Part shown: positions 6,820-8,259 of the stretch, in pieces
Position numbering within the stretch: position 1 is the stretch's first letter
Layout: each line of letters starts with the position of its first letter
NCBI GenBank assembly: GCA_947168785.1
Contig: CAMVNL010000079.1
Location: 1-8,259, forward strand
Length of the DNA stretch: 8,259 nt
Direction: 5' to 3'
DNA from: an uncultured Clostridia bacterium
Lineage (GTDB): Bacteria; Bacillota; Clostridia; Oscillospirales; Acutalibacteraceae
The notes under the pieces: model-generated
The model's database searches: none
Told to the model about the DNA's origin: nothing
The model's input: the letters and a program-made list of their open reading frames with translations, nothing else
Position numbers and translations under genes: made by a program

Positions 6820-7422
6820 TCATCTCCCGTTCTTCAGAATGTTCAGCGCGGACGTGATCACGGGTTCGCGGATCTCGTCGATGGTGTAGGGTTTGCCCAG
6901 CAGGATCGCGTCGCAGCAGACGGAGCCGATCATATCCATCAGGATATAGAATATGATATGCGCTTTTTCGGGTTCGTAACCGTATTCCGCCATTTTTCCG
7001 AGGATCACGCTGAAGTATTTCTCAAACTCCGGGTCGGGGTTCTCGGCCTCCTGCCGGATGCAGGCGGACATGTTCTTGGAGAGCACGGCGAGGATCTCCT
7101 TGTTTTTCACCAGAAAATCAATGTAGCCGGAGATACAGGTCTCCGCCAGCGTTTTCAGGTCCATGGCCTCCGGGTCCGTCTCGGCGAACAGCTCCCGGAA
7201 GATCTCCTTGACGTATTCGCCGCTTTTATACATGACGAGCTGCTCCATCAGGTCCGTCTTGTCGCGGAAATAGAGATAGAACGTGCCTCTGGCGATGCCC
7301 GTCGCCTTGACCACGTCGTCAATGGCCGTGGAGCCCACCGATTTTTGCTTGAACAGCGAGAAGGCCGTCTCCAGGATCTTGATCCGTTTTTCCAGTTTTT
7401 TCTTGTTTTCCGCTGCGTCCAT
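6820..7422 (-). CDS. TetR-family transcriptional regulator
   Basis: A 200-aa protein with the typical TetR plan: an N-terminal DNA-binding domain (helix-turn-helix around TAIDDVVKATGIARGTFYLYF, about residues 32-52, then RDKTDLMEQL) and an all-helical, variable C-terminal ligand/dimer domain. The RGTFYLYFRDKTDL signature is strong family evidence. Two starts are possible: the ATG at 7422 used here, or a GTG at 7428 that adds two residues. AAAGGCGG lies just upstream of both. It is the first gene of the operon with the surface protein and ABC exporter, and its promoter region carries three matching palindromes, so it very probably represses itself and the operon until a ligand binds. The ligand is unknown; the context fits a sensor of a toxic compound or envelope-active molecule exported by the ABC pump. 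Confidence 0.93.
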   Translation of the reverse strand: MDAAENKKKLEKRIKILETAFSLFKQKSVGSTAIDDVVKATGIARGTFYLYFRDKTDLMEQLVMYKSGEYVKEIFRELFAETDPEAMDLKTLAETCISGYIDFLVKNKEILAVLSKNMSACIRQEAENPDPEFEKYFSVILGKMAEYGYEPEKAHIIFYILMDMIGSVCCDAILLGKPYTIDEIREPVITSALNILKNGR

Positions 7423-7468
7423 ATTCACGTAGCCGCCTTTGGTTGAAATATTTTCATGCGTATGATAC

Positions 7469-7500
7469 CGTTACCCTAACGCGGGCGTCTGAAAACGCCC
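7469..7500 (-). promoter_or_regulatory. Two adjacent hairpins in the TetR leader
   Basis: The leader of about 130 nt contains the inverted repeats CGTTA-CCC-TAACG (7469-7481) and GGGCGT-CTGAAA-ACGCCC (7483-7500), one after the other. No T-run follows the second on the minus strand, so it is not an obvious terminator. They may stabilise the message or form a small regulatory structure. Seen in sequence; the role is unknown. Confidence 0.35.
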
Positions 7501-7508
7501 TTAAAAAA

Positions 7509-7521
7509 TGACAATTCGTCA
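7509..7521. promoter_or_regulatory. Palindrome 1, likely TetR operator (imperfect)
   Basis: TGACAATTCGTCA has TGAC/GTCA arms and the same 13-bp length as the two stronger palindromes at 7541 and 7578, differing by one base in the second arm from TGACA-N3-TGTCA. It lies about 35-47 nt downstream of the predicted TetR transcription start, so bound protein would act as a roadblock or increase cooperativity. Confidence 0.45.
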
Positions 7522-7540
7522 GTTGTTGAAAAAAGAAAAA

Positions 7541-7553
7541 TGACACCTTGTCA
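7541..7553. promoter_or_regulatory. Palindrome 2, likely TetR operator
   Basis: TGACACCTTGTCA is a perfect 5-3-5 inverted repeat that extends to 7-bp arms with the flanking AA/TT (7539-7555). It lies immediately downstream of the predicted transcription start near 7556. Its core is the reverse complement of palindrome 3 (CCT versus AGG centre), as expected for two sites of one symmetric regulator. Confidence 0.65.
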
Positions 7554-7562
7554 TTCTGCAAT

Positions 7563-7591
7563 AGCATAACAGAAAAATGACAAGGTGTCAA
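7563..7591 (-). promoter_or_regulatory. Extended -10 sigma-A promoter of the TetR operon
   Basis: On the minus strand a perfect TTGACA (7586-7591) is followed after 17 nt by TATGCT (7563-7568), which is preceded by TGT, an extended -10 TGn element. Transcription should begin near 7556, with a leader of about 130 nt to the TetR start. The operators at 7541 and 7578 bracket it, consistent with autorepression. It is the only good promoter I see for the whole operon. Confidence 0.75.
7578..7590. promoter_or_regulatory. Palindrome 3, likely TetR operator over the -35 box
   Basis: TGACAAGGTGTCA is a perfect 5-3-5 inverted repeat, centre 37 bp from that of palindrome 2. Both are preceded on the plus strand by AGAAAAA, giving 12-bp direct repeats at 7534-7545 and 7571-7582. 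It overlaps the TTGACA box (7586-7591), so a bound dimer would exclude RNA polymerase. Confidence 0.68.
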
Positions 7592-7626
7592 TTGTTTTTG
7601 TATAATTATTATATGTTTATACGCTA

Positions 7627-7663
7627 TGACAAAATCAATAAAGGATTGGCTGATTTTTTGTCA
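7627..7663 (-). terminator. Inverted repeat at the GNAT stop codon, possible weak terminator
   Basis: On the minus strand the GNAT stop TGA (7663-7661) opens TGACAAAAAATCA, which pairs with TGATTTTGTCA (7637-7627) with a 2-nt bulge and a 13-nt loop. The stem is A/T-rich and no T-run follows, so termination would be weak, and some read-through into the TetR operon is possible. Its ends again read TGACA/TGTCA, like the operators nearby, which may be chance. Confidence 0.35.
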
Positions 7664-8110
7664 GAGTAAACAATTCTTTTTCATCTCCATATAGGGCAGC
7701 CTGTCAAAACCGCACTTCCGGTAGAGGTTGACGGCCCGCTCGTTTTCCTCCTCCACCTCCAACCGGAGGACGGCCTCGGGATACCGCTCTTCCATGAACC
7801 GGAGAAAGCCGCTGCCGACGCCTTCCCCGCGGTATTCCGGCCTGACGTACAGATCCTCAATCCAGACGCAGGGCCTGCCGAATTCCGTTGAAAAGCTTCT
7901 GGCGACCATGGCGTACCCCTGAACGACGCCGTCTTCTTCAAAGAGAAACCCTTCGAGATACGGGTTTTCCGATACGCATTGTCTGAAATCCGCCTCAAAG
8001 ATTTCCTCGGACCCGTCGCTGAGTACCGCCGGGGAGGCGTAGAAGGTCCGCATCATCCCGATCACCGCTTCCCTGTCCTTCGGTTCCATCCGTCTGATCC
8101 TGTTTGTCAT
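7661..8110 (-). CDS. GNAT-family N-acetyltransferase
   Basis: A 149-aa single-domain GNAT enzyme that would transfer acetyl from acetyl-CoA to an amine. The core is clear: strand β4 WIEDLYV (83-89), then the acetyl-CoA pyrophosphate loop PEYRGEGVGSGF (91-102) with the R/Q-x-x-G-x-G/A pattern met by RGEGVG, the LRLEVEEENERAVNLYRKCGF segment (115-135) with the usual N...A...Y pattern, and Tyr130 as the likely general acid. The substrate cannot be told; small molecules or peptides are equally possible. I chose the ATG at 8110 because GGAGG sits 5 nt upstream; a GTG at 8122 would overlap that ribosome site. The gene follows the MscS-type channel by 19 nt on the same strand, so the two are probably co-transcribed. 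Nothing links it functionally to the TetR operon downstream. Confidence 0.9.
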   Translation of the reverse strand: MTNRIRRMEPKDREAVIGMMRTFYASPAVLSDGSEEIFEADFRQCVSENPYLEGFLFEEDGVVQGYAMVARSFSTEFGRPCVWIEDLYVRPEYRGEGVGSGFLRFMEERYPEAVLRLEVEEENERAVNLYRKCGFDRLPYMEMKKNCLL

Positions 8111-8129
8111 GACTTCCTCCACGCCGCTC

Positions 8130-8259
8130 TCAGCTCTTGGTGTGCACGTCTACCTGCGGGAAGGGGATGGTGACGTTGTTCTTGTCGAAGGCGACCTTTA
8201 CGTCGCGCATCAGGTCAAAGTACACGGTCCAGTAGTCGTCCGTTTTGCACCAGGCCCGC
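8130..8259 (-). CDS. MscS-family mechanosensitive channel, C-terminal end only
   Basis: Only the last 42 codons are in the window, ending with TGA at 8132-8130. The sequence RAWCKTDDYWTVYFDLMRDV followed by KVAFDKNNVTIPFPQVDVHT closely matches the C-terminal cytoplasmic domain of small MscS channels (the usual R-x-W followed by YW-x-VYFDL and the closing IPFPQ-x-D/T-VH), which open under membrane tension to release solutes in hypo-osmotic shock. The N-terminal helices and pore helix are outside the window, so integrity of the whole gene cannot be judged. It lies 19 nt upstream of the GNAT gene. Confidence 0.9.
   Translation of the reverse strand, partial: RAWCKTDDYWTVYFDLMRDVKVAFDKNNVTIPFPQVDVHTKS

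Noticed and set aside
7483..7502. Intrinsic terminator within the TetR leader
   Set aside because: The 6-bp GC-rich stem has no T-run after it on the minus strand, and on the plus strand it is followed by TTAAAAAA rather than Ts, with no plus-strand gene to terminate.
7541..7590. Short CRISPR-like repeat array in the AT-rich gap
   Set aside because: Only two or three 13-bp palindromes with unequal spacing overlap a promoter. There are no long repeats or cas genes, so operators explain them better.
7608..7638. Second minus-strand promoter for the TetR operon (TTGATT and TATAAT)
   Set aside because: The boxes are 19 nt apart, longer than efficient promoters tolerate, and the promoter at 7563-7591 is clearly better.

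Overview
The window looks like chromosomal DNA of a low-to-moderately GC-rich Firmicute, most likely a gut-type Clostridia (Oscillospirales/Ruminococcaceae-like). This is inferred from strong GGAGG ribosome sites, sigma-A promoters with near-perfect TTGACA/TATAAT boxes, a GC-rich coding style set against very AT-rich intergenic gaps, and the protein types. No species assignment is possible from the sequence alone. Every gene I can support is on the minus strand, so the biological reading order is from 8259 down to 1. The long plus-strand ORFs are antisense shadows.

In transcription order: (1) The C-terminus of an MscS-type mechanosensitive channel (8130-8259) is followed 19 nt later by a GNAT acetyltransferase (7661-8110). 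The GNAT stop codon opens an inverted repeat. (2) An AT-rich gap (about 7423-7660) holds an extended -10 sigma-A promoter and three 13-bp TGACA-N3-TGTCA-like palindromes, likely operators. (3) A three-gene operon of about 6.8 kb follows: a TetR regulator (6820-7422); a 1088-aa single-pass surface protein starting with TTG (3549-6815) that contains a tandem duplication of a domain of about 350-385 aa and a long Lys/Arg and Pro/Ala-rich cytoplasmic tail; and a 928-aa MacB/FtsX-type ABC exporter with fused ATPase and permease (763-3549). Four bases separate the first two genes. The last two overlap as TAATG, a translational-coupling arrangement. A clear intrinsic terminator (721-753) ends the operon. 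(4) A separate small three-helix membrane protein (328-591) has its own consensus promoter (633-661) and ends at a 15-bp palindrome (280-322). (5) A further promoter (244-272) carries a 7-3-7 palindrome between its boxes and drives a small membrane protein cut by the window edge (1-153).

The central unit is the most interesting part. The inferred model is that the TetR protein senses a ligand and represses its own promoter, controlling an ABC transporter of the MacB superfamily together with an unusual repeat-containing membrane-anchored protein, which occupies the place where a MacA-like adaptor or other accessory protein might be expected. The substrate cannot be told from the sequence.
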